A program made the position numbers and the translations under genes. This document shows positions 34,341 through 43,906 of a DNA stretch of 64,000 bases, piece after piece. The notes under the pieces are model-generated. The model saw only the letters and a program-made list of their open reading frames with translations, searched no databases and was not told the origin of the DNA. Source of the DNA: CAVVJA01 sp963801715 (GTDB lineage: Bacteria > Actinomycetota > Actinomycetes > Mycobacteriales > Jatrophihabitantaceae); assembly GCA_963801715.1 (NCBI GenBank), contig CAWDGB010000002.1, forward strand, positions 310,001 through 374,000, read 5' to 3'. How positions within the stretch are numbered: the first letter of the stretch is position 1; the number at the start of each line of letters is the position of its first letter.

Positions 34341-35972
34341 ATGCGGTTTCGGCGCACGTACGGCGTGCTCATCGGAGTAACCGCCCTCGCGCTGACGGTC
34401 AGCGCGTGTGGCGCCGGCAAGAAAAGCAGTAGCGGCGGTGGTGGTAGCGCGAGCGGCGCAGGTGGCGGCGGCCCGATCACGGTTGGGACGACCGACAAGG
34501 TCACGGCGATCGACCCCGCGGGTTCGTACGACAACGGCTCGCTGCTCGTGGAGATCCAGACCTACCAATTCCTCATGAGCATCCCGGCCAAGGCGCAAAC
34601 GCCGCAGCCGGACGCGGCGCAGAGCTGCTCGTTCACCAAACCCACCGAATACACGTGCAAGATGAAGTCCGGCCTCAAGTTCAGCAACGGGGACCCGGTC
34701 ACCGCCAAGGACGCGGCCTTCAGCTTCCAGCGGGTTGTCAAGATCAACGACCCCAACGGTCCGGCGTCCCTGCTCGGCAACATGGCCTCGGTGGCAGCCC
34801 CGGACGACAGCACGGTCGTGTTCACCCTCAAGGCGGGTAACGACCAGACCTGGCCCTACATCCTCGGCACGGCCGCTGGGCCGATCGTCGACAGCAAGGT
34901 CTTCCCGGCGGACAAGCTGCTGCCGGATGAGCAAACCGTCGGCTCGGGCCCGTACAAGATCGCCAGCTACAGCAAGAACCAGCTGGTCCAGTTCGAGGCG
35001 AACCCGAACTACGGCGGTCCGTACAAGCCCCAGACGTCCAAGATCGCTCTGAAGTACTACACCACCGCGTCCAACCTGAAGCTCGACGTGCAGAGCGGCG
35101 CCATCGACGTGGCGTGGCGCAGCTTGACGCCGACCGACATCGACAGCCTGCGCAGCGCGAATGGCGTGAAGGTGCTCACCGGTCCGGGCGGCGAACTGCG
35201 GTACATCGTCTTCAACTTCAAGACGATGCCGGGCAACAGCGACGCGCAGAAGCGCGCGGTCCGACGGGCAATGGCCTACTCGGTCGACCGGCAGTCGCTC
35301 TCCGACAAGGTGTACAAGGGCACGTACAAGCCGGCGTACTCGATGGTGCCCGATGGGGTTCCGTCCCATGTCGACGCGTTCAAGGACGCGTTCGGCTCTG
35401 CTCCGGACAAGTCGAAGGCAGCGGCCGAGCTCAAGAACGCCGGCCTGTCGACGCCGGTCGCGCTGAACATCGACTACACGACCGACCACTACGGACCTGC
35501 GTCGGACGAGGAGTACGGCGAGATCAAGCGACAGCTGGAAGCGACCGGGCTGTTCAAGGTGAACCTGGCCGCCACCGAGTACACGACGTACAACAAGGAG
35601 CGGGTCAAGGACAGCTACCCGATCTACCAGCTCGGCTGGTTCCCCGACTTCCCGGACGCGGACAACTACCTGACCCCGTTCCTGGTCGAGGACAACTTCG
35701 TCCACGCGCACTACTGCGATCCGAAGGCCACCAACCGGCCGTGTGACACGGACGGTCTCGCCAAGGACCTCTCCACCGAGGCCACCACCCCGGGCGGCGC
35801 CCGTACGGCCGCGCTGGCCAACATCCAGAACAAGCTCGCCACCGGCGAGCTGCCGTACCTGCCCCTGCTCGAGGGGCAGCAGGTCGCCGCCGTGCGATCG
35901 AACGTCAATGGCGTCCAGGACACCCTGGACCCGGCGTTCCTGTTCCGGATGTGGCTGTTCAGCAAGAGCTGA
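34341..35972 (+). CDS. Dipeptide/oligopeptide ABC transporter substrate-binding lipoprotein (SBP family 5)
   Basis: 543 residues from ATG 34341. An in-frame ATG at 34266 would bury the signal peptide behind 25 residues. The lipoprotein signal peptide ends VSAC with lipidated Cys23, then a Gly/Ser linker. The SBP_bac_5 fold is clear: YQFLMSIP, FSNGDPVTAKDAAFSFQRV, VGSGPYKIASYSKNQLVQFE, AVRRAMAYSVDRQSL. It is anchored outside the membrane, captures peptides and delivers them to the following permeases. The ligand could also be nickel or another compound handled by this family. A hairpin separates it from the permeases. Confidence 0.93.
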   Translation: MRFRRTYGVLIGVTALALTVSACGAGKKSSSGGGGSASGAGGGGPITVGTTDKVTAIDPAGSYDNGSLLVEIQTYQFLMSIPAKAQTPQPDAAQSCSFTKPTEYTCKMKSGLKFSNGDPVTAKDAAFSFQRVVKINDPNGPASLLGNMASVAAPDDSTVVFTLKAGNDQTWPYILGTAAGPIVDSKVFPADKLLPDEQTVGSGPYKIASYSKNQLVQFEANPNYGGPYKPQTSKIALKYYTTASNLKLDVQSGAIDVAWRSLTPTDIDSLRSANGVKVLTGPGGELRYIVFNFKTMPGNSDAQKRAVRRAMAYSVDRQSLSDKVYKGTYKPAYSMVPDGVPSHVDAFKDAFGSAPDKSKAAAELKNAGLSTPVALNIDYTTDHYGPASDEEYGEIKRQLEATGLFKVNLAATEYTTYNKERVKDSYPIYQLGWFPDFPDADNYLTPFLVEDNFVHAHYCDPKATNRPCDTDGLAKDLSTEATTPGGARTAALANIQNKLATGELPYLPLLEGQQVAAVRSNVNGVQDTLDPAFLFRMWLFSKS

Positions 35973-35989
35973 GCGACGGGTACGGTCAC

Positions 35990-36023
35990 GGAGCAGGCGG
36001 GCGGTAAATCGCTCGCCCGCTCC
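35990..36023 (+). terminator. Intra-operon hairpin after the binding-protein gene
   Basis: Left arm GGAGCAGGCGGGCG and right arm CGCTCGCCCGCTCC pair with two imperfect positions around GTAAAT, 17 bases after the lipoprotein stop and 42 bases before the first permease. Such hairpins usually attenuate or stabilise the upstream message so that the binding protein is made in excess of the permeases. Confidence 0.55.
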
Positions 36024-36064
36024 GTCGTCCGCGACGTCGTCCAGCTGACGGGAGCCGCTCGATC

Positions 36065-37111
36065 ATGGCCACCACCACGAAGAGCTCATCCGGGTCCCTG
36101 CGCACTTATCTGATTACTCGGCTGCTGCTCGTCATCCCCATGGTGTGGATCCTGATCACCCTGGTGTTCTTCGTCATGCGGGTGATCGGGGATCCGATCG
36201 AGTCGGCGTTCGGCGGGCGGCTCCCGCCTCAAGAGATCGCGATCCGCCGGCACAACGCGGGACTGGATCGCCCGATCCTGAGCCAGTACTGGGATTACCT
36301 GGTCGGCGTGCTGCACGGCGACTTCGGTCACACGCTGACCGACAACCAAGCGGTCAGCACGGTGATCATCACCAAAGGCGCGGCGACCCTCGAGCTGACC
36401 TTCTGGGCGCTGATCGTCGCGCTTGCCGTCGGCATCCCGCTCGGTCGTGTGGCCGCCCGCTATCGGGATCGGCCGCCAGATGTTGGACTGCGACTCTTCG
36501 CGGTACTCGCGTACGCGACGCCGGTGTTCTTCTTCGGGTTGTTGCTCAAATTGCTGTTCTCGATCAAGCTCGGCTGGCTACCGGCCTCCGGGCGGGCCAG
36601 CACAAACGTCGAACTCGCCATCCAGAACGTGTCGCCGAAGACGAACATCTTCCTCATCGACGCCATCCTGTACGGCGACTCCAGCTACGTCATCGACGTG
36701 CTCAAGCACGCCGTGCTGCCCGCGCTGACCCTTGGCCTACTAACCGCTGGCGTCTTCCTCCGGCTGGTCCGAGTGAACCTGTTACAGACAATGCGATCGG
36801 ACTACGTCGAGGCGGCCCGGGCTCGGGGCGTTCCGGAGCGGCGCGTGATGCGTAAGCATGCCTTCCGGAACGCGATGATTCCGGTCGTCACTGTCATGGG
36901 ACTGCAGATTGCCGTACTTCTCGGCGGCGCCGTACTCACCGAGCGGACCTTCGAGTGGCAGGGCCTCGGCAACGCGCTCACCGACTACATCGTGCAGCGG
37001 GACTACCTCGCCGTGCAGGGGATCGTCACCGCGGTCGCGATCATCGTCGCCATCATCAGCTTCGTAATCGACGTCATCGCGGCCGTCATCGACCCGCGAG
37101 TGAGGTACTGA
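36065..37111 (+). CDS. ABC transporter permease, DppB/OppB type
   Basis: 348 residues with six membrane helices. TM1 is at about 18-40 in LLLVIPMVWILITLVFFVMR. The N-terminal periplasmic part contains DRPILSQYWDYLVGVLHGDFG. The EAA loop is DYVEAARARGVPERRVMRKHAFRNAMIP, the coupling contact for the ATPase. The C-terminus is VIDPRVRY, as usual for DppB. The stop overlaps the next start (TGATG), so the two permeases are coupled. Confidence 0.93.
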   Translation: MATTTKSSSGSLRTYLITRLLLVIPMVWILITLVFFVMRVIGDPIESAFGGRLPPQEIAIRRHNAGLDRPILSQYWDYLVGVLHGDFGHTLTDNQAVSTVIITKGAATLELTFWALIVALAVGIPLGRVAARYRDRPPDVGLRLFAVLAYATPVFFFGLLLKLLFSIKLGWLPASGRASTNVELAIQNVSPKTNIFLIDAILYGDSSYVIDVLKHAVLPALTLGLLTAGVFLRLVRVNLLQTMRSDYVEAARARGVPERRVMRKHAFRNAMIPVVTVMGLQIAVLLGGAVLTERTFEWQGLGNALTDYIVQRDYLAVQGIVTAVAIIVAIISFVIDVIAAVIDPRVRY

Positions 37112-38112
37112 TGACTACCGCGCTTCCCGAGAGCGCGCAGACCGAAGCCGTCATCGAGCGGCGGCTGACTCGCATCCCCGGGCTGGCGGCGCTGCGGGCG
37201 ACGGCCGGGTTCCAGCGGGGCATGCTCCTGGCCGGGGTGCTGCTGGTGCTGTTCTTCGTGGTCGTGGCCGTCTTTGCCGGGTTGATTGCCCCGTACGGGT
37301 TCAACCAGGCATCCGCCAACGGCGTCGACTTCCCGACCCTGGCGCCTCCGTCGGCGCAACACTGGTTCGGCACGACGGTCAGCGGCACCGACGTGTTCTC
37401 CCGGGTCGTCTACGGCGCCCGGACCGCGCTCGAGGTCATCGTGCTGGCCGTCTCCTTGTCGATCGTCGTAGGGGTGCCGCTCGGGTTGATATCCGGCTAC
37501 CGCGGCGGCTGGCTCGACCGGGCGCTGGTGCTCATCACCGACGCGCTGTTCGCGTTCCCGACCCTGCTGCTCGCGATCGTGATCTCGATTGCCATCGCCA
37601 GTGGCCAGAGCAGCGCGACGGGCGGGATCGCCTCGGCCGCCGTCGCTATCACCGTGGTGTACGTGCCGCAGTACTTCCGGGTCGTTCGCAACGCGACCGT
37701 CGCCGCCCGCGAGGAGCCCTACGCCGAAGCGGCGCGGGCGCTCGGCGCCCCGCCGCGGGTCGTCATGGTGCGCTACGTCTTCGCCAATGTCGTGCAAACC
37801 GTGCCGATCATCGCCACGCTCAATGCCGGCGACGCGATCCTCACCCTGGCCGGTCTGGGTTTCCTCGGTTTCGGCATCGAGCCATCGTCTGCGGCCGAGT
37901 GGGGCTATGACGTGAGCAAGGCGGTGCCGGATACCGCCGCGGGCATCTGGTGGACGGGCCTGTTCCCTGGGCTCGCCATCGTGCTGATCGTGCTCGGCGT
38001 AACGCTCGTCGGCGAGAGCCTCAATGACGTCCTGAACCCGGTATTGCGAACCACTCGGCTCCCGCGAGTGGTGCTGCCGAGGCGCCGAGCGGATGCGGAC
38101 GCCGCATCGTGA
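37111..38112 (+). CDS. ABC transporter permease, DppC/OppC type
   Basis: 333 residues from the ATG overlapping the DppB-like stop; the longer in-frame ORF from 36955 only overlaps that gene. It has an N-terminal cytoplasmic arm and TM1 LLAGVLLVLFFVVVAVFAGLIAPY. The DppC mark is HWFGTTVSGTDVFSRVVYGARTAL. The EAA loop is EEPYAEAARALGAPPRVVMVRYV, and the end is DVLNPVLRTTR. It forms the heterodimeric channel with the preceding permease. Confidence 0.93.
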   Translation: MTTALPESAQTEAVIERRLTRIPGLAALRATAGFQRGMLLAGVLLVLFFVVVAVFAGLIAPYGFNQASANGVDFPTLAPPSAQHWFGTTVSGTDVFSRVVYGARTALEVIVLAVSLSIVVGVPLGLISGYRGGWLDRALVLITDALFAFPTLLLAIVISIAIASGQSSATGGIASAAVAITVVYVPQYFRVVRNATVAAREEPYAEAARALGAPPRVVMVRYVFANVVQTVPIIATLNAGDAILTLAGLGFLGFGIEPSSAAEWGYDVSKAVPDTAAGIWWTGLFPGLAIVLIVLGVTLVGESLNDVLNPVLRTTRLPRVVLPRRRADADAAS

Positions 38113-40520
38113 ACGAGCAGCGTCGAAAACGCTCGCGGGACGACCACGAAGCAGCCGTCAGCGCGATCGAGATAGAGGCGGTGCCGACAGGTCCGCGTGA
38201 CAGCGAGGACATTCTGCGAGTGAGCGACCTGCGAATTTGGTACGCGGGCACGAAGGGGCCGGTCCAGGCGGTCGATGGAGTGAGCTTCGCGCTGCGCCCG
38301 GGCGAGGTGCTGGGACTCGTCGGTGAGTCGGGCTGCGGCAAGTCGACCCTGGGCCGCGGTCTGATGGGCTTGCTCCCGCGCGGGGCGGCCATCGACGGTG
38401 AGCTGGTCTTTGCCGGCACCGATCTGCTGCGGCTGCCTCCCAAAGAGCGGGACAGGTTACGTGGCGCCGGAATGGGGTTGATCTTCCAGGAGCCGATGAC
38501 CCGGCTGGATCCCCTAATGCGGATAAGCGACCACTTCACTGAGGAATTGAAGGTGCACGAACCTGATCTCTCCCGCCGTGAGGCCCGCGACCGCGCGCTG
38601 GAAGCGCTACGCGCCCTGGGCATCCCGCCGACCCGCTATCGGAACTATCCGCATGAGTTCTCCGGTGGCATGCGGCAACGGATCATGATCGCGCTGGCAC
38701 TCGCGCTGCGACCCAAGTTCATCGTCGCGGACGAGCCCACGACGGCCCTGGATGTGCTGGTCGAGGCGCAGATCCTGCGCATTCTCGCCGACATCCGCGT
38801 GCGTTACTCCGCCGCCATCCTGCTCATCACGCACAACCTGGGGATTATCGCGGAGGCCTGTGACCGGGTTGCGGTGATGTACGCCGGCAAGATCGTCGAA
38901 CAGGGTCCGGTGCGCGAGATTTTCGCCGAACCGCGCCATCCGTACACGCAGGAGCTGCTGCGCTCGACGATCTCGCTCACCACCCAGATCTTGCACTCCA
39001 TCCCCGGCGCGCCGCCGGATCTGGTCGATCCGCCACCCGCGTGCCGGTTCCACCCGCGCTGCCCGCACGCCATGCACGTTTGTGCAACCCGCCAGCCCCC
39101 GCAGTTCGGCGAGTCGGGTCACGTCGCGGACTGTTGGCTGCTCAGCGATCACCTCCCGTCGCTGACCGGCAACCGTTGCGCCGAGCGGAGGTGGCTGTTG
39201 CCGACGAAGCCTGAGCCGACGACGGTGGACGAACTCGTCCCGGGCGAACCGCTGATCAGCGTTCGCGACCTGCGGGTTGCATACGCGCTCCGGACCAACG
39301 CTGCGGCTCGCCTTCTCGGCGGCTCGTCCGGCATGGTGCACGCCATTGACGGAGTCGACTTCGATCTCGCACCGGGCGAGGTGCTCGGCGTCGTCGGCGA
39401 GTCCGGTTCTGGCAAGTCGACCCTCGGCCGTGCGTTGCTCGGACTCGTCCGGCCGAGCTCCGGAAGCATCCGCTACCGCGGCCAGGAACTGACAGGCCTG
39501 TCGGAGTCGCGGCTGCGCCCGCTCCGCCGCAAGCTCCAGATGGTCTTCCAGGACCCGCACGCCTCACTGAACCCATCGATGACCATCGGTCGGGCGATCA
39601 GCGATGTCCTGCGCATTCACGGACTGCACAAGAACGATCGCCCCGAAGCGGTGGATGCGGCTCTCGAGCGAGTCGGGCTCGCTCCGGCCGGCCGGTTCAC
39701 CCCGAAGTATCCGTCCGAGCTGTCCGGCGGCCAGAAGCAGCGAGCCGTCATCGCCCGAGCGATTGCCCTGGGGCCGGAATTGCTGGTGGCCGACGAACCG
39801 ATCTCGATGCTCGACATGAGCGTCCGGGCGAAGATCCTGGGATTGCTCGACGAGCTACGCCGGGATCTCGGCCTTACTTTCGTCTACATCACCCACGATC
39901 TGGCCAGCGCACGGTTCTTCGCCAACCGCATCGCGATCATGTACTTGGGCAAGATCGTCGAGACTGGGCCTACCGCAGAGATCTTCGATCACCCACGGCA
40001 CCCCTACACGCAGGCCTTGCTGCGCGCCATTCCTGATCCGGACCCATCACGTGGAGTCGCGCGCGACCTTCCTCGGGGCGAGGTTCCGGATGCGGTACGC
40101 CCGCCGGCCGGCTGCCCGTTCCACCCTCGGTGCCCGTCCGTGCTCCCGTACTGCGGCTGGGAGGCTCGTGACCTGGGCATGGTTTTCGAGCAGCGCTGGA
40201 CTTCGGTCACCCCGGAGGAGTTCGCTCGGGAGTCACGCCTGGTCGGCAATGTCGATCAGCTCTCTGCCGTCGAGCGCTCGGACCGAGCCGCAGAAGTTCG
40301 CCCGGGCTCCGGGTCCGCACAAGAGCTGCTCGAGCTACTGGAGGTAGCGCGCGCGGCCAATCCGGATGAACCGTTCTGGCAGAGCGTGCGGGAGATGCGC
40401 GCGAACGGCGGCGCGGTGGCCATCACGTTTGTCCCCCGCGTCGTCCCGCAGTTGCTACCCGTCGCCGACACGCAGGTAAAGGTCAGCTGCCACCTGCACC
40501 ATCCCATTGGCGAGTCGTAG
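38109..40520 (+). CDS. Dual ABC ATPase of a peptide importer (DppD-DppF fusion) with a C-terminal extension
   Basis: 803 residues; the GTG overlaps the DppC stop (GTGA). First ATPase: Walker A GESGCGKST near 72-80, signature FSGGMRQR, Walker B VADEPTTALD, then the oligopeptide C-terminal domain with CRFHPRCPHAMHVC. Second ATPase: GESGSGKST near 430, LSGGQKQR, VADEPISMLD, then CPFHPRCPSVLPYC. Each Cys set resembles the Fe-S-like OligoHPY motif. Both signatures are intact, so both sites are probably active. The last ~110 residues beyond the second OligoHPY (ELLELLEVARAANPDEPFWQ and a terminal HLHHPIGES) are extra and unassigned. It powers the importer from the cytoplasmic side. Confidence 0.92.
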   Translation: MNEQRRKRSRDDHEAAVSAIEIEAVPTGPRDSEDILRVSDLRIWYAGTKGPVQAVDGVSFALRPGEVLGLVGESGCGKSTLGRGLMGLLPRGAAIDGELVFAGTDLLRLPPKERDRLRGAGMGLIFQEPMTRLDPLMRISDHFTEELKVHEPDLSRREARDRALEALRALGIPPTRYRNYPHEFSGGMRQRIMIALALALRPKFIVADEPTTALDVLVEAQILRILADIRVRYSAAILLITHNLGIIAEACDRVAVMYAGKIVEQGPVREIFAEPRHPYTQELLRSTISLTTQILHSIPGAPPDLVDPPPACRFHPRCPHAMHVCATRQPPQFGESGHVADCWLLSDHLPSLTGNRCAERRWLLPTKPEPTTVDELVPGEPLISVRDLRVAYALRTNAAARLLGGSSGMVHAIDGVDFDLAPGEVLGVVGESGSGKSTLGRALLGLVRPSSGSIRYRGQELTGLSESRLRPLRRKLQMVFQDPHASLNPSMTIGRAISDVLRIHGLHKNDRPEAVDAALERVGLAPAGRFTPKYPSELSGGQKQRAVIARAIALGPELLVADEPISMLDMSVRAKILGLLDELRRDLGLTFVYITHDLASARFFANRIAIMYLGKIVETGPTAEIFDHPRHPYTQALLRAIPDPDPSRGVARDLPRGEVPDAVRPPAGCPFHPRCPSVLPYCGWEARDLGMVFEQRWTSVTPEEFARESRLVGNVDQLSAVERSDRAAEVRPGSGSAQELLELLEVARAANPDEPFWQSVREMRANGGAVAITFVPRVVPQLLPVADTQVKVSCHLHHPIGES

Positions 40521-40576
40521 CTGGCACACAGAATTCACCCAGAATCTTCACAGCGATTCCGGGCATGCTGATAGTC

Positions 40577-42004
40577 ATGACCGAGAGCAACCACGCCGAC
40601 GCCCCGCAGCCGGAGCGGCCGGCCGAGTTTCCGCTGCAGTCTGACCAACCTACCGGGCAGGCCCCCCGGACCGACGTTCCATCCGAACCCGCCTTCTCTT
40701 CGCCCGACCAGCCTCCGTCCGCCGAGCAGCCGTCCTACCCGCAGGCGTCGGGCTACTCATCGGCTCCGGACTACTCGGCGTCCGAGGCGGGTCACCCCTA
40801 CGCCGGCTATCAGCAGCCCAGCTTCCACACCGAGCCACTCCCCCCGTCCTCGCCGGCATTCGGTCCATACGCGCCGCCGGCGACGAAACCGCCGAAACAC
40901 CGCCAGATGCGCACGATCTTCGTCGCCGCCGTCACAGCCGCCCTAGTCGGGGCCGGCGTGGGCGCGGGCACCGTCGCTCTCGTTGACGACAACAACAGCA
41001 ATGGCACCGTTGTCTCGAGCCTGAGCACTACGACCGCGAGCGCGCCGGTCAACGCCAAGACGGACGGAACGGTCGCCGGGGCCGCCGCGAAGATCCAGCC
41101 CAGCGTCGTCACCATCTCGGTATCGGGGTCGCAGGAATCCGGTACCGGAACCGGCGTCGTCATCCGCAGCGACGGCTACATCCTGACCAACAACCACGTC
41201 GTGTCCGTCGCTGGGAATGGTGGCAGCATCCAGGTCCTCACCGACGACGGTCAGCAGGCAACCGCCAAGATCATCGGCACGGACGAGCCGGACGACCTCG
41301 CCGTCATCAAGGTGGACGGACTGTCCAACCTGACCGCGGCTACGTTCGCCAAGTCCAGCAACCTGGTCGTGGGCCAGGCCGTCGTTGCGGTCGGCGCACC
41401 GCTCGGCCTGTCGAACACTGTCACCTCGGGCATCGTGAGCAATACCGCGCGGCCGGTGCGTGCCGGGGACAATGACCAGTCGGTGTTCAACGCCGTGCAG
41501 ACCGACGCGGCGATCAACCCTGGCAACTCCGGCGGACCCCTCGTCGACCTCAACGGCAACGTCGTCGGCATCAATGCCGCGATCGCCACGGCCAACTCGG
41601 GTGGCCTGCAAATTCCGGGTCAGAGCCAGCAGTCCGGCAGCATCGGTATCGGATTCGCAATCCCGTCCGACGAGGCCAGCCGCATCGCGAACGAGCTGAT
41701 CAGCACCGGCAAGGCCACCCACGCCGTGATCGGCGTCCAGGTCAACGCGTCGAGCAACGGTCAGTCGACGAACAGCACGCTGGGAGCGTCGCTCAGCAGC
41801 GTGCAGAGCGGCACCCCGGCGGCGAAAGCCGGCTTGCGAGCCGGTGACGTGATCACCAAGGTCGGTCAGCAGCGCATCGAAGATGCCGACGGGCTGATCG
41901 CCGCCGTTCGGTCACACGCTCCGAACGACAAGGTGACGCTCACCTACACCCGAGACGGCAAGACCAACACGGTCGAGGTGACCCTCGGCTCCTCCACCAA
42001 CTGA
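40577..42004 (+). CDS. HtrA/DegP-like membrane-anchored serine protease with PDZ domain
   Basis: 475 residues from ATG 40577; ATG 40565 is the in-frame alternative and neither has a clear Shine-Dalgarno. A 105-residue Pro/Ser/Tyr-rich cytoplasmic region precedes one membrane helix (TIFVAAVTAALVGAGVGAG, about 113-131). The trypsin-like domain has His207 (TNNHVV), Asp240 (DDLAVI) and Ser318 (NPGNSGGPL). The C-terminal PDZ domain has AKAGLRAGDVITKVGQQRIED. It acts outside the membrane in protein quality control. The proline-rich N-terminal region is typical of actinobacterial PepD/HtrA paralogues, which are often envelope-stress regulated. Confidence 0.93.
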   Translation: MTESNHADAPQPERPAEFPLQSDQPTGQAPRTDVPSEPAFSSPDQPPSAEQPSYPQASGYSSAPDYSASEAGHPYAGYQQPSFHTEPLPPSSPAFGPYAPPATKPPKHRQMRTIFVAAVTAALVGAGVGAGTVALVDDNNSNGTVVSSLSTTTASAPVNAKTDGTVAGAAAKIQPSVVTISVSGSQESGTGTGVVIRSDGYILTNNHVVSVAGNGGSIQVLTDDGQQATAKIIGTDEPDDLAVIKVDGLSNLTAATFAKSSNLVVGQAVVAVGAPLGLSNTVTSGIVSNTARPVRAGDNDQSVFNAVQTDAAINPGNSGGPLVDLNGNVVGINAAIATANSGGLQIPGQSQQSGSIGIGFAIPSDEASRIANELISTGKATHAVIGVQVNASSNGQSTNSTLGASLSSVQSGTPAAKAGLRAGDVITKVGQQRIEDADGLIAAVRSHAPNDKVTLTYTRDGKTNTVEVTLGSSTN

Positions 42005-42026
42005 CGCTCGACTCCTCCACCAACTG
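41984..42026 (+). repeat. Short tandem duplication across the protease stop codon
   Basis: CTCG(G/A)CTCCTCCACCAACTG occurs at 41984-42003 and again at 42007-42026, a 23-base period with one mismatch. The first copy encodes the last residues (GSSTN) of the HtrA-like protein and the duplication extends past its TGA. It looks like a recent slippage event. Confidence 0.65.
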
Positions 42027-42044
42027 GCTTGGAGGTCCTTGACC

Positions 42045-42084
42045 CACACCGCGTGGCGCTGAGATCTGTCCGCCACGCGGTGTG
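42045..42084 (+). terminator. Strong terminator after the HtrA-like gene
   Basis: CACACCGCGTGGCG (42045-42058) pairs perfectly over 14 bases with CGCCACGCGGTGTG (42071-42084), loop of 12, followed by TCTTTG. It lies 41 bases after the protease stop and 29 bases before the acyl-CoA dehydrogenase start. Confidence 0.85.
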
Positions 42085-42112
42085 TCTTTGTCGCCTGTGC
42101 ACACTGAGGCCC

Positions 42113-43906
42113 ATGTCGACGCACGAAGTCGAGAACGTGCCACCGCCGTTGCCGGACGTGAACCGGTTCACGACGGACGCGCTCCTGATGACAGCGGGCT
42201 TCGAGCCGGGCGAGGCCCAGCAATTGGATCAACTTGGCGCCCAGGCGGGGACGGCGCAGGCCGCAGAGTGGGGACGGCTCGCGAACAGCTACCCACCCGA
42301 GCTGCGCACGCATGACCGGTTCGGCCACCGCATCGACGAGGTCGAGTTCCATCCCGCCTGGCACGAACTGCTGCGAGTAGCGGTGGGGCACGGGCTGCAC
42401 GCCACGCCCTGGACCCGCGGCCGGCACGTTGTGCGCGCTACTGGGTTCTACCTGTGGTCTCAAGTCGAGGCCGGTCACGGTTGCCCGATCTCGATGACCT
42501 ACTCGGTGCTGCCCGCCCTCCGGCATGCGCCTGACCTGGCCGCCGAATTCGAGGCCGGGCTCACTTCGACGACCTACGACCCTGGGTTGCGCCCGCCACT
42601 CACCAAATCCGGGCTGCTCGCCGGCATGGCGATGACCGAGAAGCAAGGCGGCTCCGACGTCCGGTCGAATACCACCCGAGCCGTGCCGGCCGATGGCCAC
42701 TACCTCCTCACCGGGCACAAATGGTTCTGCTCAGCGCCGATGTGCGACCTGTTCCTCGTGCTCGCCCAAGCACCCGGTGGCCTGTCGTGCTTCCTGGTGC
42801 CACGGGTGCTATCCGACGGCGCGCGCAATCCATTCGCGATCCAACGGCTCAAGGACAAGCTCGGCAACCGATCCAATGCCTCGGCAGAGATCGAGTTCGA
42901 CGGAACCCACGGCTACCTCGTCGGAGACGTCGGCGACGGCCTGCGCACGATCCTCGACATGGTCACCATGACCCGCCTGGACTGCGTCATCGGCAGTGCG
43001 GCCGGGCAACGAGCCGCCGTCGTGCAAGCCGTGCACCATGCGCGGCATCGGCGCGCGTTCGGGTCCGGGCTGATCGACGCGCCTCTCATGCGAGAGGTGC
43101 TGGCCGATCTCTGCGTGGAATCGGCCGCGGCAACAGCGCTGTTCGTCCGGCTGGCCCGAACGGTTGACGACGACGAGCGGGCGTTGGCCCGACTGGCCGT
43201 TCCAGCGGCGAAGTTCTGGGTGTGCAAGCGCACGGTAACGGTCGTCGCCGAGGCCCTCGAATGCCTCGGCGGCAACGGGTACGTGGAGGAGAGCGGGCTG
43301 CCCCGCCTCTACCGGGAATCACCGCTGAACTCGATTTGGGAGGGCTCCGGCAACGTCATCGCGCTCGACGTGGTCCGCGCGGCCACCCGGGAACCAGCGT
43401 CGGTCGCGGCCTTGCTGGCCGAGCTGGCGACAACGGCCGGCGCCGACCGGGCGCTCGATGGGACCGTATCGCAGCTGACTTCGCAGCTGGCCGGCTTGGG
43501 GCAGGATCCGGGCGCTGATCAACGCGGTGCTCGGCAGCTGTCCGGATTGTTGGCCAGGTGTCTAGCTGGTTCGCTTCTCGTCCGTCACGCACCGGGCCTC
43601 GCCGGCCGGTTCCTGGCCGGCCTCACCGAGCCGTCGGCCGCGCTCGGCGCCCGTCCGGGTCCGGGAACGGACATCGCGCTCGCGAGCGATTCCCGAGACT
43701 TAGAGCCGGTCCGCCTCAGCGGGGCGGCCCTCGGCGGGCGCCGCCATGACTTCGAGGTCAGCGTCGGACGATGCCTCGCCGGGCTGGTTGGCGTCGGCGA
43801 TGGGAGCCGCAGCCCCCTCGTCCGCGCTGTCGGTCTCCTCGTCGGTCGAGCTCGGCCGACGGATCGTGACCTTCCCGGACTCCAGATCGATGCGCTTGCC
43901 ACCTGA
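42113..43906 (+). CDS. AidB-like acyl-CoA dehydrogenase family protein, probably frameshifted near its end
   Basis: From ATG 42113 the frame gives 597 residues. The AidB arrangement is visible: N-terminal VNRFTTDALL, then CPISMTYSVLPALRH, the FAD-binding GMAMTEKQGGSDVRSNTT, the beta domain LTGHKWFCSAPMCD, and C-terminal LECLGGNGYVEESGLPRLYRESPLNSIWEGSGNVI. The normal family length is ~540. After about residue 525 the sequence looks unlike the family and runs 207 bases into the convergent DUF6191-like gene. One base removed near 43676-43690 would end the gene at TAG 43701-43703 with 529 residues, next to the neighbour's stop. It may act in alkylation resistance or branched acyl-CoA oxidation; the substrate is unknown. 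Confidence 0.85.
   Translation: MSTHEVENVPPPLPDVNRFTTDALLMTAGFEPGEAQQLDQLGAQAGTAQAAEWGRLANSYPPELRTHDRFGHRIDEVEFHPAWHELLRVAVGHGLHATPWTRGRHVVRATGFYLWSQVEAGHGCPISMTYSVLPALRHAPDLAAEFEAGLTSTTYDPGLRPPLTKSGLLAGMAMTEKQGGSDVRSNTTRAVPADGHYLLTGHKWFCSAPMCDLFLVLAQAPGGLSCFLVPRVLSDGARNPFAIQRLKDKLGNRSNASAEIEFDGTHGYLVGDVGDGLRTILDMVTMTRLDCVIGSAAGQRAAVVQAVHHARHRRAFGSGLIDAPLMREVLADLCVESAAATALFVRLARTVDDDERALARLAVPAAKFWVCKRTVTVVAEALECLGGNGYVEESGLPRLYRESPLNSIWEGSGNVIALDVVRAATREPASVAALLAELATTAGADRALDGTVSQLTSQLAGLGQDPGADQRGARQLSGLLARCLAGSLLVRHAPGLAGRFLAGLTEPSAALGARPGPGTDIALASDSRDLEPVRLSGAALGGRRHDFEVSVGRCLAGLVGVGDGSRSPLVRAVGLLVGRARPTDRDLPGLQIDALAT

Noticed and set aside
33936..35711. Long minus-strand frame of 591 residues across the peptide-binding lipoprotein gene
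   Set aside because: Low-complexity Val/Arg/Gly sequence opposite a clear SBP family gene; no start signal or family resemblance.
40526..40560. TTCAC direct repeats upstream of the HtrA-like gene as a PhoP- or MtrA-type box
   Set aside because: The repeats are 13 bases apart and only five bases are shared, not matching the spacing I know for those regulators.
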